The position numbers were made by a program, and so were the translations under genes. From Diphasiastrum complanatum (taxonomy: Eukaryota; Streptophyta; Lycopodiopsida; Lycopodiales; Lycopodiaceae), in the NCBI GenBank assembly GCA_029204225.1, contig CM055096.1, positions 64,965,370 to 65,029,369 on the forward strand: 64,000 nucleotides of DNA. Reading direction: 5' to 3'. Positions 46,816-58,475 of the stretch are shown piece after piece. The notes under the pieces are model-generated. The model was not told where the DNA came from, made no database searches, and saw only the letters and a program-made list of their open reading frames with translations. The stretch's first letter is position 1. Each line of letters opens with the position of its first letter.

Positions 46816-47556
46816 TCTAAATCTTGTGTAGATTGGATCTTAGCATCTAGTATTGATTCTAGAACTCAAAGTGAGTCAAATACATTGGAGATTGGTGTTG
46901 TGTGACTTCATTTGCAGGTGTTTAGGTGTCTAAAACCAGAGGCAAAGTTGAATTCAATTCACATTACCAAGATAGCAAGTTTTGCTTGCTCCAAGCATTG
47001 ATTTCTAAGCGAGTTTTGGAGGTGATTTCATAGAGAAGGCTTTCTAGCATTCAAGGAGAGGGAAGATCAGAGTTTTGGGGACTCTTCAAGGCTGTTCTAA
47101 GGTGTAGTAGGCACCTCCTAAAGTGATTTAGGTTCAGTCCAACCATTGCTTGACTTATGCACCAAATTAGATCAATTTTTCATTAATTTTGATCATTTTT
47201 TGCTTGTGATTGGATAGTAGATTGTGTTGCATCCTCATTAAGTTCCATTTAGATCTTTTACAAGTGATTTTGGAGGTATATTAGGTTGCTGAAATTCACT
47301 CTTGATCAGATCATTTGGAAGCTTTAATGTTCTTTATAGAAAGAGGGGCAATTCTACAAGTATCGTCTACTTCAATCAAGCAAGTGCATTGTTTCTAGTA
47401 TTCTATGATTTGATTTTGCTAGAGATTATTCTTAGATCTTTATAGGATGTCTATTACTGATCTTTTCAGGTCCCTAAGAAGTGGGATAAGGTAGACCTTC
47501 AATCAAATCAATAGAAGTAACCTTCATTTGTGTCAAGTCCTTGATTAGGAGACTAG

Positions 47557-50500
47557 ATGACATCTATAAATGCATATCTTTTGGATACTAATGAAAGGCT
47601 CAACAAAACTAACTATTCCATATGGAAAGTTAGAATGGAATCTATCATGATCATGCAAGATCTGATGGAAATTGTAAATGGTAAGGAGGGTGAACCTATT
47701 CATCCTCAAGAAAAAGCCAAATACATCAAGAGGTGCAATGTTGCACTACATTGCATAAAAATGAATGTTGCAAATGAACTCTTAAGAGAGGTAGGAGATT
47801 GCACTTCAGCTCAAGATGCTTGGGAGACTTTGCAAAAGGTCTGTGAATCCAAGAACAAAACTAGAATGTTAGCTTTGAAGAATCAAATCTATAGAAGCTA
47901 TCAAAAGAAAGGAGAGAGTGCACATACTTTTGTCCTAAGAGTAAAGGAATTGAACAAAGAGCTAGCCTTTATAGGTGACCCTATCAAGGATGAAGAGCCT
48001 GTTCAACTCATATTGAATGGACTAAGCTTTGAATTTGACAATTTGGTTCAGGGATATGCAATTATGGATAAGCTACCCATACTTGAAGAACTCCAAGGCA
48101 CACTCATGGCCGAGGAATCAAGAAGGAGCCAAATGCAAGAGAGGATGGATAGGCTTTCCATCCAAGGTGGAGATGACCAAGCTCTCTTCACCAAAGGCAA
48201 AGGCAAGTCCAAAGGCAAAGGATCAACATTCAAGAAGTCTACAAAGCTTGAGGATCAAGAAGGACCCCCAAAGGCATCTCCATCAACCACCAAAGTCAAG
48301 AAGGACAAATCAAAGGTGAAGTGCTACTATTGTAGCAAGATGGGGCATTATGCCTCGGAATGCTTCAAGAGGAATCAAGATCAAAGCCAAGCCAACATGA
48401 GCAAAGAGGAGGAGGAGGAGAGTTCACATGAGGACTCTCTCATGATGTCCATATTTTCTTCAACAAGCTTCAAAGGAGAAGATCCTTGGTGGATTGAATC
48501 GGGTGCTAGTTCACACATGACTAGTAAAAGGGAGTGTTTCTCTTCTCTCTTATCTTATGATGGACCTATAAAGTCTATCTATACAGCAAATGATGAAGCT
48601 TGTAAGATTGAAGGAGTTGGTAGCATTCCCCTTTTCTTAGGATCTTCCAAAAAGATCAACATAGAAGGTGTTTTGTACATTCTTACAATAACAAAGAATC
48701 TACTAAGTGTTGGCCAAATGGTAGACAATGGTTTCAATGTTGACTTTGCTTCAAATGAATGTTTCATCAAGAAGAAGGGTAAGATAGTGGCTAAGGGCAC
48801 TAGACTTGGCAAACTTTATAAGCTGGATGCATTTGTGGATACTAATGTTGTCATGTTGGCCGAGAAGAGCAAGATATCTACCTTTACTTTATGGCACAAA
48901 AGACTTGGACATGTCAACTCGGGTTCCATGGAGGCTATGATCAAGGAGGAGTATGCTTTAGGCCTACCAAGGTCTATTGGGAAGGAAGACAAGGTTTGTG
49001 AAGCTTGTGCCTTATCCAAGGCACATAAGAAGGTGTTTCCTAACTCCATCACAAAGTCATCTCATCTTCTTGAACTCATACACTCGGATGTGCACATTGC
49101 TAGCACCAAATCTAATGGAGGTTCATCCATGTTTTTAACCTTCATTGATGACTACTCAAGATATTGTTGGGTGTTATTACTTTCCTTCAAGTCTCAAGTA
49201 TTTGATACTTTTGTAAAGTTCAAGTTGTTTGTGGAAAAGCATCATAATCATAACATCAAGATTCTTAGAAGTGACAATGGTGGAGAATTCATCTCCAATG
49301 AGTTCAAGGCCTTTTGTGAGGAGGAAGGGATCAAGAAAGAGACTTCTTGTCCTTACACTCCTCAACAAAATGGAGTTGCTGAAAGAAGGAATAGAACATT
49401 ATGTGAATGTTCTAAGGCTTTAAGATTAGATGCTTGTTTGCCCAAATCCTTTTGGGGTGAGTCTCTTGTTTGTGCAAACTACTTGATGAATAGGGTGTCT
49501 TGCAAAGCAATTGAAGGCAAAACTCCTTATGAGATGTTGTATGGAAAGAAACCCAATCTTAATCACTTGAAAGTTTTTGGGTGTATATGTTATGTGCATG
49601 TGCCATTGGAAACAAGAACCAAGGAGGATCCATCTTCCACAAGAGGGATCATGCTTGGATATGCAAGCTCAAGCAAGGGCTACAAAGTCTATCTCCCATT
49701 CTTGAACAAATTTGTTGTTTCAAGGGATGTCATCTTTGATGAACATCATATGCATATGCTTGAAGAAGGCTCAAGTGCTCCAACAATCAAGAAGAAGATG
49801 GCCGAGGAGCAAGATCTTGGTTTTGAGGAGGAGCTCATGGAGGAGCAAGCACCAAACCCACCTATCACACCAAGGAGATTTTCAAGGGCAAAAGTGGAGC
49901 CATCAAGGCTCACATATCAAGGCAAAGGACAGCAAGTTGAGGGTATCTCATCCACTTCTTATTCTTTATCTAGTTTTGAAGAACCGTCTAATGTTGAAGA
50001 TGCGTTGAACTCCAAAGAATGGTATAAAGCTATGTTGGATGAGTATGATGCCTTGATTGAGAATGAAACTTGGTTGCTTGTTGAGAGACCTCAAAGGAAT
50101 GTAATAGGATGCAAGTGGGTCTTAAGTTGAATGCAAATGGGAGTGTTAACAAACATAAAGCAAGATTAGTTGCAAAAGGTTATGCTCAAGAGAGAGGGAT
50201 AGACTATGAGGAAACTTTTGCACCCGTGGCCAAGATGGTCACAATAAGACTAATAATTGCACTTGCATCACATTTTGGATGGATTCTATGTCAAATGGAT
50301 GTCTCTAATGCTTTCTTGAATGGTTTTTTGGAAGAGGATATCTATATGGAGCAGCCACAAGGGTTCATCAAGCATGGAATGGAGAACAAAGTATGCCATC
50401 TCCAAAGAAGCATCTATGGCTTGAAGCAAGCCTCGAGATCTTGGAATTCAAGACTACATTGCTATCTTATTTCACTTTCTTTTGTTCAAAGTGAATATGA

Positions 50501-51518
50501 TCCTACTCTTTACATTAAGTTTGATGATGTTGGTATTGTACTTTTACTCATTTATGTAGATGATATCATCATTAGTGAAAATAGTGTTGATGGTATTGAA
50601 AAAATCAAGATAGATCTATCCTTAGAGTTCAAGATGGTAGATCTAGGGTGTCTTCACTTCATCTTAGGCATAGAAGTACTTAGAGGGTCTGATTTTATCT
50701 TTATAAGTCAAGTAAACTATGCTCAACGTCTTTTGAAGAAGTTTAAGATGGAAGTATGCAAAAGTGTTGACACACCAATGGAGCAAGATGTAAAAGTGCC
50801 AAATGAAGATGATGAAAGATCCTTCATGGACATCACTTTGTTTAGGCAACTTATATGTTCCTTAATGTGGATCATTATAACTAGACCAGATTTTAGCTTT
50901 AGTGTATGTAGGTTGAGCCAATCCATGCAAAAGCCATTGAATATCCATTGGAAAAAGGCTAAGAGGATTCTAAGATACATCTCGGGTACATTGGATTTTG
51001 GGATTCTATATAGAGGAGATGTGATTGACCTTCATGCATTTAGTGATTCAGATTTTGCAGTGGAAAAGAGGGATAGGAAATCAACAAGTGCCTATTCAAC
51101 TTTCATAGGAGAAGGTGTGGTTTCATGGCTTTCAAAAAAGCAAGAAACTATATCTCTATCTTCAACCGAGGCCGAGTACAAAGCTTTGACAACCACTACA
51201 AAGGAGGTACTTTGGATCAAGAGATTATTGGTGGAACTAAAGATCATGGATTCAGAGGAGGCACCAATCATCTACAATGACAATATATCATCCCAACACC
51301 TTGCATCTAACCCAATCTTCCATGCAAGATCTAAGCACATTGAGATATGCCATCACTTTGTGAGAGAAATGGTGCAAGCCAAGGAGATTGCTTTGGAGCA
51401 TGTTCCAAGCAATGAATGTGTAGCTGATCCACTTACTAAACCACTTCAAAAGACACCTTTTATGAAGTTCAGATCATCACTTGGAGTGATTAGTAAAGCA
51501 ATGATTGAACCAAGCTAG
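47557..51518 (+). pseudogene. Copia polyprotein of element A (frameshifted)
   Basis: Same layout as the polyprotein of element B: Gag, zinc knuckle CYYCSKMGHYASEC, protease, integrase, RT with YVDD, RNase H. Compared with B, a 7-bp deletion at about 50121, within CKWVF, shifts the frame (857-residue upstream frame ends 50130; the downstream frame runs to 51518). The protease active site reads ESGASS instead of DSGASS, so the catalytic Asp is lost. Roughly two dozen other substitutions occur, several at usually conserved sites (GDKRD to VEKRD, TRPDL to TRPDF). It cannot support its own transposition. Confidence 0.9.
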
Positions 51519-51520
51519 AT

Positions 51521-51532
51521 AGTGAGGAGGAG
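51521..51532 (+). promoter_or_regulatory. Polypurine tract of element A
   Basis: AGTGAGGAGGAG directly before the LTR start TGTTAAAAATTC. Confidence 0.75.
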
Positions 51533-52214
51533 TGTTAAAAATTCACAATTCTAGCTTGACTAGTTTTGGTCATATGACTTGTAAATAGTTAGATGGTCAT
51601 GATGTGGCTTGTCACACGTGCCAAATAGCATAGGATTCCATTCATAAGGATGTTCTCAAGTAGACCTAAGTGTTAGAACCTTTGGAATGAGTCCAAATTA
51701 TGCTTAGATACAAGGGAGAAAAAATAGGAGCTATTTTTGGTAATTTTTGCATTGTTGAGGGATCTCCAAGATTCCAACCCTAACTTGGTAGGGATGAAAG
51801 ATCCACCAAAATTATAATTAGGGATAGGTTTAGGGCTACTCATACCTGCCCAAAACCGTGATGGATCATGTATATATAGGTGATGATATCTCACCAAAAT
51901 CAATCAAGCAATTTCATGTTTTTTCTCTCATAATGGTGCAATTGCTCTCTATGTTCATAATTGTTTGAGTACTTGTGATTACTAATGATTATAGGATTGA
52001 ATGTAGGTCTGGTGTACAGTACTCAGACTGTGGGAGGCCGTACTTTCACACGTGTGAAGCCTTCTTCAAGAATTTGGGCCATTTAGTGAGGTTCAAGCAT
52101 AGATTTTTGATGGATTTTGATGGTTCAACTTGTGCTAATCTTATGAAATCATAAGCTATTGTTTCCCTCATCATTTCAAGTGTTTTAGGATCCTTATTTG
52201 CTGTAATTTTTACA
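51533..52214 (+). repeat. 3' LTR of element A
   Basis: 682 bp, TGTTAAAAATTC...GTAATTTTTACA, near-identical to both LTRs of B. Contains CACACGTGTG at 52047-52056 and a TATA-like GTATATATAGG at about 51871. A 76-codon antisense frame occurs in all three LTR copies; I treat it as chance. Confidence 0.9.
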
Positions 52215-52317
52215 AGAAGTAGATATAGTATAAGCAAGTCTATGAGATTTGGACAAGGCACAATGTTCACAAAATGTATTATTTGCAACAAGACTTTTAG
52301 GGAAAGAACATGCTCTT
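52215..52317 (-). pseudogene. Fragment of copia C integrase between A and B
   Basis: 103 bp. On the minus strand it reads SLVANNTFCEHCALSKSHRL, the CxxC half of a copia pre-integrase zinc finger, which continues the C element interrupted at 58476. A one-base frameshift precedes it. Confidence 0.75.
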
Positions 52318-52999
52318 TGTAAAAATTACAGCAAATAAGGATCCTAAAACACTTGAAATGATGAGGGAAACAATAGCTTATGATTTCATAAGATTAGCAC
52401 AAGTTGAACCATCAAAATCCATCAAAAATCTATGCTTGAACCTCACTAAATGGCCCAAATTCTTGAAGAAGGCTTCACACGTGTGAAAGTACGGCCTCCC
52501 ACAGTCTGAGTACTGTACACCAGACCTACATTCAATCCTATAATCATTAGTAATCACAAGTACTCAAACAATTATGAACATAGAGAGCAATTGCACCATT
52601 ATGAGAGAAAAAACATGAAATTGCTTGATTGATTTTGGTGAGATATCATCACCTATATATACATGATCCATCACGGTTTTGGGCAGGTATGAGTAGCCCT
52701 AAACCTATCCCTAATGCTAATTTTGGTGGATCTTTCATCCCTACCAAGTTAGGGTTGGAATCTTGGAGATCCCTCAACAATGCAAAAATTACCAAAAATA
52801 GCTCCTATTTTTTCTCCCTTGTATCTAAGCATAATTTGGACTCATTCCAAAGGTTCTAACACTTAGGTCTACTTGAGAACATCCTTATGAATGGAATCCT
52901 ATGCTATTTGGCACGTGTGACAAGCCACATCATGACCATCTAACTATTTACAAGTCATATGACCAAAACTAGTCAAGCTAGAATTGTGAATTTTTAACA
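52318..52999 (-). repeat. 3' LTR of element B
   Basis: 682 bp; minus-strand ends TGTTAAAAATTC and TTTTTACA. CACACGTGTG at 52476-52485. Confidence 0.95.
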
Positions 53000-53011
53000 C
53001 TCCTCCTCACT
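53000..53011 (-). promoter_or_regulatory. Polypurine tract of element B
   Basis: Minus-strand AGTGAGGAGGAG immediately upstream of the 3' LTR. Confidence 0.75.
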
Positions 53012-53013
53012 AT

Positions 53014-56000
53014 CTAGCTTGGTTCAATCATTGCTTTACTAATCACTCCAAGTGATGATCTGAACTTCATAAAAGGTGTCCTTTGAAGTGGTTTAGTAAG
53101 TAGATCAGCTACACATTCATTGCTTGGAACATGCTCCAAAGCAATCTCCTTGGCTTGCACCATTTCTCTCACAAAGTGATGGCATATCTCAATGTGCTTA
53201 GATCTTGCATGGAAGATTGGGTTAGATGCAAGGTGTTGGGCTGATATATTGTCATTGTAGATGATTGGTGCCTCCTCTGAATCCATGATCTTTAGTTCCA
53301 CCAATAATCTCTTGATCCAAAGTACCTCCTTTGTAGTGGTTGTCAAAGCTTTGTACTCGGCCTCAGTTGAAGATAGAGATATAGTTTCTTGCTTTTTTGA
53401 AAGCCATGAAACCATACCTTCTCCTATGAAAGTTGAATAGGCACTTGTTGATTTCCTATCCCTCTTGTCCCCTGCAAAATCTGAATCACTAAATGCATGA
53501 AGGTTAATCACATCTCCTCTATATAGAATCCCAAAATCCAATGTACCCGAGATGTATCTTAGAATCCTCTTAGCCTTTTTCCAATGGATATTCAATGGCT
53601 TTTGCATGGATTGGCTCAACCTACATACACTAAAGCTAAGATCTGGTCTAGTTATAGTGATCCACATTAAGGAACCTATAAGTTGCCTAAACAAAGTGAT
53701 GTCCATGAAGGATCTTTCATCATCTTCATTTGGCACTTTTACATCTTGCTCCATTGGTGTGTCAACACTTTTGCATACTTCCATCTTAAACTTCTTCAAA
53801 AGACTTTGAGCATAGTTTACTTGACTTATAAAGATAAAATCAGACCCTCTAAGTACTTCTATGCCTAAGATGAAGTGAAGACACCCTAGATCTACCATCT
53901 TGAACTCTAAGGATAGATCTATCTTGATTTTTTCAATACCATCAACACTATTTCCACTAATGATGATGTCATCTACATAAATGAGTAAAAGTACAATACC
54001 AACATCATCAAACTTAATGTAAAGAGTGGGATCATATTCACTTTGAACAAAAGAAAGTGAAATAAGATAGCAATGTAGTCTTGAATTCCAAGATCTTGAG
54101 GCTTGCTTCAAGCCATAGATGCTTCTTTGGAGATGGCATACTTTGTTCTCCATTCCATGCTTGATGAACCCTTGTGGCTGTTCCATATAGATATCCTCTT
54201 CCAAAAAACCATTCAAGAAAGCATTAGAGACATCCATTTGACATAGAATCCATCCAAAATGTGATGCAAGTGCAATTATTAGTCTTATTGTGACCATCTT
54301 GGCCACGGGTGCAAAAGTTTTCTCATAGTCTATCCCTCTCTCTTGAGCATAACCTTTTGCAACTAATCTTGCTTTATGTTTGTTAACACTCCCATTTGCA
54401 TTCAACTTAAGCTTGAAGACCCATTTGCATCCTATTACATTCCTTTGAGGTCTCTCAACAAGCAACCAAGTTTCATTCTCAATCAAGGCATCATACTCAT
54501 CCAACATAGCTTTATACCATTCTTTGGAGTTCAATGCATCTTCAACATTAGACGGTTCTTCAAAACTAGATAAAGCATAAGAAGTGGATGAGATACCCTC
54601 AACTTGCTGTCCTTTGCCTTGATATGTGAGCCTTGATGGCTCCACTTTTGCCCTTGAAGATCTCCTTGGTGTGATAGGTGGGTTTGGTGCTTGCTCCTCC
54701 ATGAGCTCCTCCTCAAAACCAAGATCTTGCTCCTCGGCCATCTTCTTCTTGATTGTTGGAGCACTTGAGCCTTCTTCAAGCATATGCATATGATGTTCAT
54801 CAAAGATGACATCCCTTGAAACAACAAATTTGTTCAAGGATGGAAGATAGACTTTGTAGCCCTTGCTTGAGCTTGCATATCCAAGCATGATCCCTCTTGT
54901 GGAAGATGGATCCTCCTTGGTTCTTGTTTCCAATGGCACATGCACATAACATATACACCCAAAAACTTTCAAGTGATTAAGATTGGGTTTCTTTCCATAC
55001 AACATCTCATAAGGAGTTTTGCCTTCAATTGCTTTGCAAGACACCCTATTCATCAAGTAGTTTGCACATACAAGAGACTCACCCCAAAAGGATTTGGGCA
55101 AACAAGCATCTAATCTTAAAGCCTTAGAACATTCACATAATGTTCTATTCCTTCTTTCAGCAACTCCATTTTGTTGAGGAGTGTAAGGACAAGAAGTCTC
55201 TTTCTTGATCCCTTCCTCCTCACAAAAGGCCTTGAACTCATTGGAGATGAATTCTCCACCATTGTCACTTCTAAGAATCTTGATGCTATGATTATGATGC
55301 TTTTCCACAAACAACTTGAACTTTACAAAAGTATCAAATACTTGAGACTTGAAGGAAAGTAAGAACACCCAACAATATCTTGAGTAGTCATCAATGAAGG
55401 TTAAAAACATGGATGAACCTCCATTAGATTTGGTGCTAGCAATGTGCACATCCGAGTGTATGAGTTCAAGAGGATGAGATGACTTTGTGATGGAGTTAGG
55501 AAACACCTTCTTATGTGCCTTGGATAAGGCACAAGCTTCACAAACCTTGTCTTCCTTCCCAATAGACCTTGGTAGGCCTAAAGCATACTCCTCCTTGATC
55601 ATAGCCTCCATGGAACCCGAGTTGACATGTCCAAGTCTTTTGTGCCATAAAGTAAAGGTAGATATCTTGCTCTTCTCGGCCAACATGACAACATTAGTAT
55701 CCACAAATGCATCCAGCTTATAAAGTTTGCCAAGTCTAGTGCCCTTAGCCACTATCTTACCCTTCTTCTTGATGAAACATTCATTTGAAGCAAAGTCAAC
55801 ATTGAAACCATTGTCTACCATTTGGCCAACACTTAGTAGATTCTTTGTTATTGTAGGAATGTACAAAACACCTTCTATGTTGATCTTTTTGGAAGATCCT
55901 AAGAAAAGGGGAATGCTACCAACTCCTTCAATCTTACAAGCTTCATCATTTGCTGTATAGATAGACTTTATAGGTCCATCATAAGATAAGAGAGAAGAGA

Positions 56001-56982
56001 AAAACTCCCTTTTACTAGTCATGTGTGAACTAGCACCCGAGTCAATCCACCAAGGATCTTCTCCTTTGAGGCTTGTTGAAGAAAATATGGACATCATGAG
56101 AGAGTCCTCATGTGAACTCTCCTCCTCCTCCTCTTTGCTCATGTTGGCTTGGATTTGATCTTGATTCCTCTTGAAGCATTCCGAGGCATAATGCCCCATC
56201 TTGCTACAATAGTAGCACTTCACCTTTGATTTGTCCTTCTTGACTTTGGTGGTTGATGGAGATGCCTTTGGGGGTCCTTCTTGATCCTCAAGCTTTGTAG
56301 ACTTCTTGAATGTTGATCCTTTGCCTTTGGACTTGCCTTTGCCTTTGGTGAAGAGAGCTTGGTCATCTCCACCTTGGATGGAAAGCCTATCCATCCTCTC
56401 TTGCATTTGGCTCCTTCTTGATTCCTCGGCCATGAGCGTGCCTTGGAGTTCTTCAAGTATGGGTAGCTTACCCATAATTGCATATCCCTGAACCAAATTG
56501 TCAAATTCAAAGCTTAGTCCATTCAATATGAGTTGAACAAGCTCTTCATCCTTGATAGGGTCACCTATAAAGGCTAGCTCTTTGTTCAATTCCTTTACTC
56601 TTAGGACAAAAGTATGTGCACTCTCTCCTTTCTTTTGATAGCTTCTATAGATTTGATTCTTCAAAGCTAACATTCTAGTTTGGTTCTTGGATTCATAGAG
56701 CTTTTGCAAAGTCTCCCAAGCATCTTGAGCTGAAGTGCAATCTCCTACCTCTCTTAAGAGTTCATTTGCAACATTCATTTTTATGCAATGTAGTGCAACA
56801 TTGCACCTCTTGATGTATTTGGCTTTTTCTTGAGGATGAATAGGTTCACCCTCCTTACCATTTACAATTTCCATCAGATCTTGCATGATCATGATAGATT
56901 CCATTCTAACTTTCCATATGGAATAGTTAGTTTTGTTGAGCCTTTCATTAGTATCCAAAAGATATGCATTTATAGATGCCAT
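53014..56982 (-). CDS. Copia Gag-Pol polyprotein (intact)
   Basis: A 1322-residue open frame, the usual length for plant copia. In order: UBN2-type Gag (about 1-235), zinc knuckle with Cys256, Cys259, His264 and Cys269, aspartic protease DSG at 314-316, integrase zinc finger His447/His452/Cys481/Cys484 and catalytic Asp511, Asp573, Glu609, RT (about 835-1080) with YVDD at 1002-1005, and RNase H with Asp1166, Glu1207 and Asp1244. All catalytic residues are present. It produces virus-like particles, reverse-transcribes the RNA and integrates the cDNA. The start ATG is the first in-frame Met of the Gag domain (MASINAYLLD), about 810 bp downstream of the PBS. The stop lies just upstream of the PPT. 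Confidence 0.95.
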   Translation of the reverse strand: MASINAYLLDTNERLNKTNYSIWKVRMESIMIMQDLMEIVNGKEGEPIHPQEKAKYIKRCNVALHCIKMNVANELLREVGDCTSAQDAWETLQKLYESKNQTRMLALKNQIYRSYQKKGESAHTFVLRVKELNKELAFIGDPIKDEELVQLILNGLSFEFDNLVQGYAIMGKLPILEELQGTLMAEESRRSQMQERMDRLSIQGGDDQALFTKGKGKSKGKGSTFKKSTKLEDQEGPPKASPSTTKVKKDKSKVKCYYCSKMGHYASECFKRNQDQIQANMSKEEEEESSHEDSLMMSIFSSTSLKGEDPWWIDSGASSHMTSKREFFSSLLSYDGPIKSIYTANDEACKIEGVGSIPLFLGSSKKINIEGVLYIPTITKNLLSVGQMVDNGFNVDFASNECFIKKKGKIVAKGTRLGKLYKLDAFVDTNVVMLAEKSKISTFTLWHKRLGHVNSGSMEAMIKEEYALGLPRSIGKEDKVCEACALSKAHKKVFPNSITKSSHPLELIHSDVHIASTKSNGGSSMFLTFIDDYSRYCWVFLLSFKSQVFDTFVKFKLFVEKHHNHSIKILRSDNGGEFISNEFKAFCEEEGIKKETSCPYTPQQNGVAERRNRTLCECSKALRLDACLPKSFWGESLVCANYLMNRVSCKAIEGKTPYEMLYGKKPNLNHLKVFGCICYVHVPLETRTKEDPSSTRGIMLGYASSSKGYKVYLPSLNKFVVSRDVIFDEHHMHMLEEGSSAPTIKKKMAEEQDLGFEEELMEEQAPNPPITPRRSSRAKVEPSRLTYQGKGQQVEGISSTSYALSSFEEPSNVEDALNSKEWYKAMLDEYDALIENETWLLVERPQRNVIGCKWVFKLKLNANGSVNKHKARLVAKGYAQERGIDYEKTFAPVAKMVTIRLIIALASHFGWILCQMDVSNAFLNGFLEEDIYMEQPQGFIKHGMENKVCHLQRSIYGLKQASRSWNSRLHCYLISLSFVQSEYDPTLYIKFDDVGIVLLLIYVDDIIISGNSVDGIEKIKIDLSLEFKMVDLGCLHFILGIEVLRGSDFIFISQVNYAQSLLKKFKMEVCKSVDTPMEQDVKVPNEDDERSFMDITLFRQLIGSLMWITITRPDLSFSVCRLSQSMQKPLNIHWKKAKRILRYISGTLDFGILYRGDVINLHAFSDSDFAGDKRDRKSTSAYSTFIGEGMVSWLSKKQETISLSSTEAEYKALTTTTKEVLWIKRLLVELKIMDSEEAPIIYNDNISAQHLASNPIFHARSKHIEICHHFVREMVQAKEIALEHVPSNECVADLLTKPLQRTPFMKFRSSLGVISKAMIEPS

Positions 56983-57781
56983 CTAGTCTCCTAATCAAGG
57001 ACTTGACACAAATGAAGGTTACTTCTATTGATTTGATTGAAGGTCTACCTTATCCCACTTCTTAGGGACCTGAAAATATCAGTAATAGACTTCCTATAAA
57101 GATCTAAGAATGATCTCTAACAAAATCAAATCATAGAATACTAGAAACAATGCACTTGCTTGATTGAAGTAGACAATACTAGTAGAATTGCCCCTCTTTC
57201 TAGAAAGAACATTAAAGCTTCCAAATGATCTGATAAAGAGTGAATTTCAGCAACCTAATATACTTCCAAAATCACTTGTAAAAGATCTAAATGGAACTTA
57301 ATGAGGATGCAACACAATCTACTATCCAATCACAAGCAAAAAATGATCAAAATTGATGAAAAATTGATCTAATTTGGTGCATAAGTCAAGCAATGGTTGG
57401 ACTGAACCTAAATCACTTTAGGAGGTGCCTACTACACCTTAGAACAGCCTTGAAGAGTCCCCAAAACTCTGAACTTCCCTCTCCTTGAATGCTAGAAAGC
57501 CTTCTCTATGAAATCACCTCCAAAACTCGCTTAGAAATCAATGCTTGGAGCAAGCAAAACTTGCTATCTTGGTAATGTGAATTGAATTCAACTTTGCCTC
57601 TGGTTTTAGACACCTAAACACCTGCAAATGAAGTCACACAACACCAATCTCCAATGTATTTGACTCACTTTGAGTTCTAGAATCAATACTAGATGCTAAG
57701 ATCCAATCTACACAAGATTTAGATCAAAAATTGTGATCAAATTGAATGAAAACCAAGGATTTAGCTCATTTCAGCCTTTAG

Positions 57782-57793
57782 GCTCTGATACCA
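57782..57793 (-). promoter_or_regulatory. PBS of element B
   Basis: Minus-strand TGGTATCAGAGC directly after the 5' LTR end TTTTTACA. Confidence 0.9.
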
Positions 57794-58475
57794 TGTAAAA
57801 ATTACAGCAAATAAGGATCCTAAAACACTTGAAATGATGAGGGAAACAATAGCTTATGATTTCATAAGATTAGCACAAGTTGAACCATCAAAATCCATCA
57901 AAAATCTATGCTTGAACCTCACTAAATGGCCCAAATTCTTGAAGAAGGCTTCACACGTGTGAAAGTACGGCCTCCCACATTCTGAGTACTGTACACCAGA
58001 CCTACATTCAATCCTATAATCATTAGTAATCACAAGTACTCAAACAATTATGAACATAGAGAGCAATTGCACCATTATGAGAGAAAAAACATGAAATTGC
58101 TTGATTGATTTTGGTGAGATATCATCACCTATATATACATGATCCATCACGGTTTTGGGCAGGTATGAGTAGCCCTAAACCTATCCCTAATGCTAATTTT
58201 GGTGGATCTTTCATCCCTACCAAGTTAGGGTTGGAATCTTGGAGATCCCTCAACAATGCAAAAATTACCAAAAATAGCTCCTATTTTTTCTCCCTTGTAT
58301 CTAAGCATAATTTGGACTCATTCCAAAGGTTCTAACACTTAGGTCTACTTGAGAACATCCTTATGAATGGAATCCTATGCTATTTTGCACGTGTGACAAG
58401 CCACATCATGACCATCTAACTATTTACAAGTCATATGACCAAAACTAGTCAAGCTAGAATTGTGAATTTTTAACA
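57794..58475 (-). repeat. 5' LTR of element B
   Basis: 682 bp. CACACGTGTG at 57952-57961 and a TATA-like CTATATATACATG at about 58130. The promoter of the element should lie here. Confidence 0.95.

Larger units (their letters stand above)
46815..52214 (+). mobile_element. Copia element A, 5'-truncated
   Basis: Plus-strand near-copy of element B lacking the 5' LTR, PBS and first part of the leader. Leader 46815-47556, coding region 47557-51518, PPT 51521-51532, 3' LTR 51533-52214. The left end is fused to element D with an ATCT overlap. Lies opposite to element B with 103 bp between the LTR ends. Confidence 0.9.
52318..58475 (-). mobile_element. Copia element B, complete and recent
   Basis: 6158 bp, minus strand, with both 682-bp LTRs, PBS, PPT and an uninterrupted polyprotein gene. 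The LTRs differ at only about two positions by eye (CACAG/CACAT at 52499/57979 and TTTGG/TTTTG at 52910/58386), so insertion was recent. TCTT occurs on both sides as a probable 4-bp target duplication (52314-52317, 58476-58479). It splits the integrase start of copia C. All elements for autonomous transposition appear present. Confidence 0.92.

Noticed and set aside
47557-56982. Many 60-98-codon frames antisense or out of frame in A and B
   Set aside because: Shadows of the polyprotein genes; they mirror each other exactly between the copies.
51673-58335. Recurring 76-codon ORF (MILVRYHHLYIHDP...) in three LTRs, antisense to the elements
   Set aside because: Present three times only because the LTRs are near-identical; no domain, and it overlaps promoter-like sequence.
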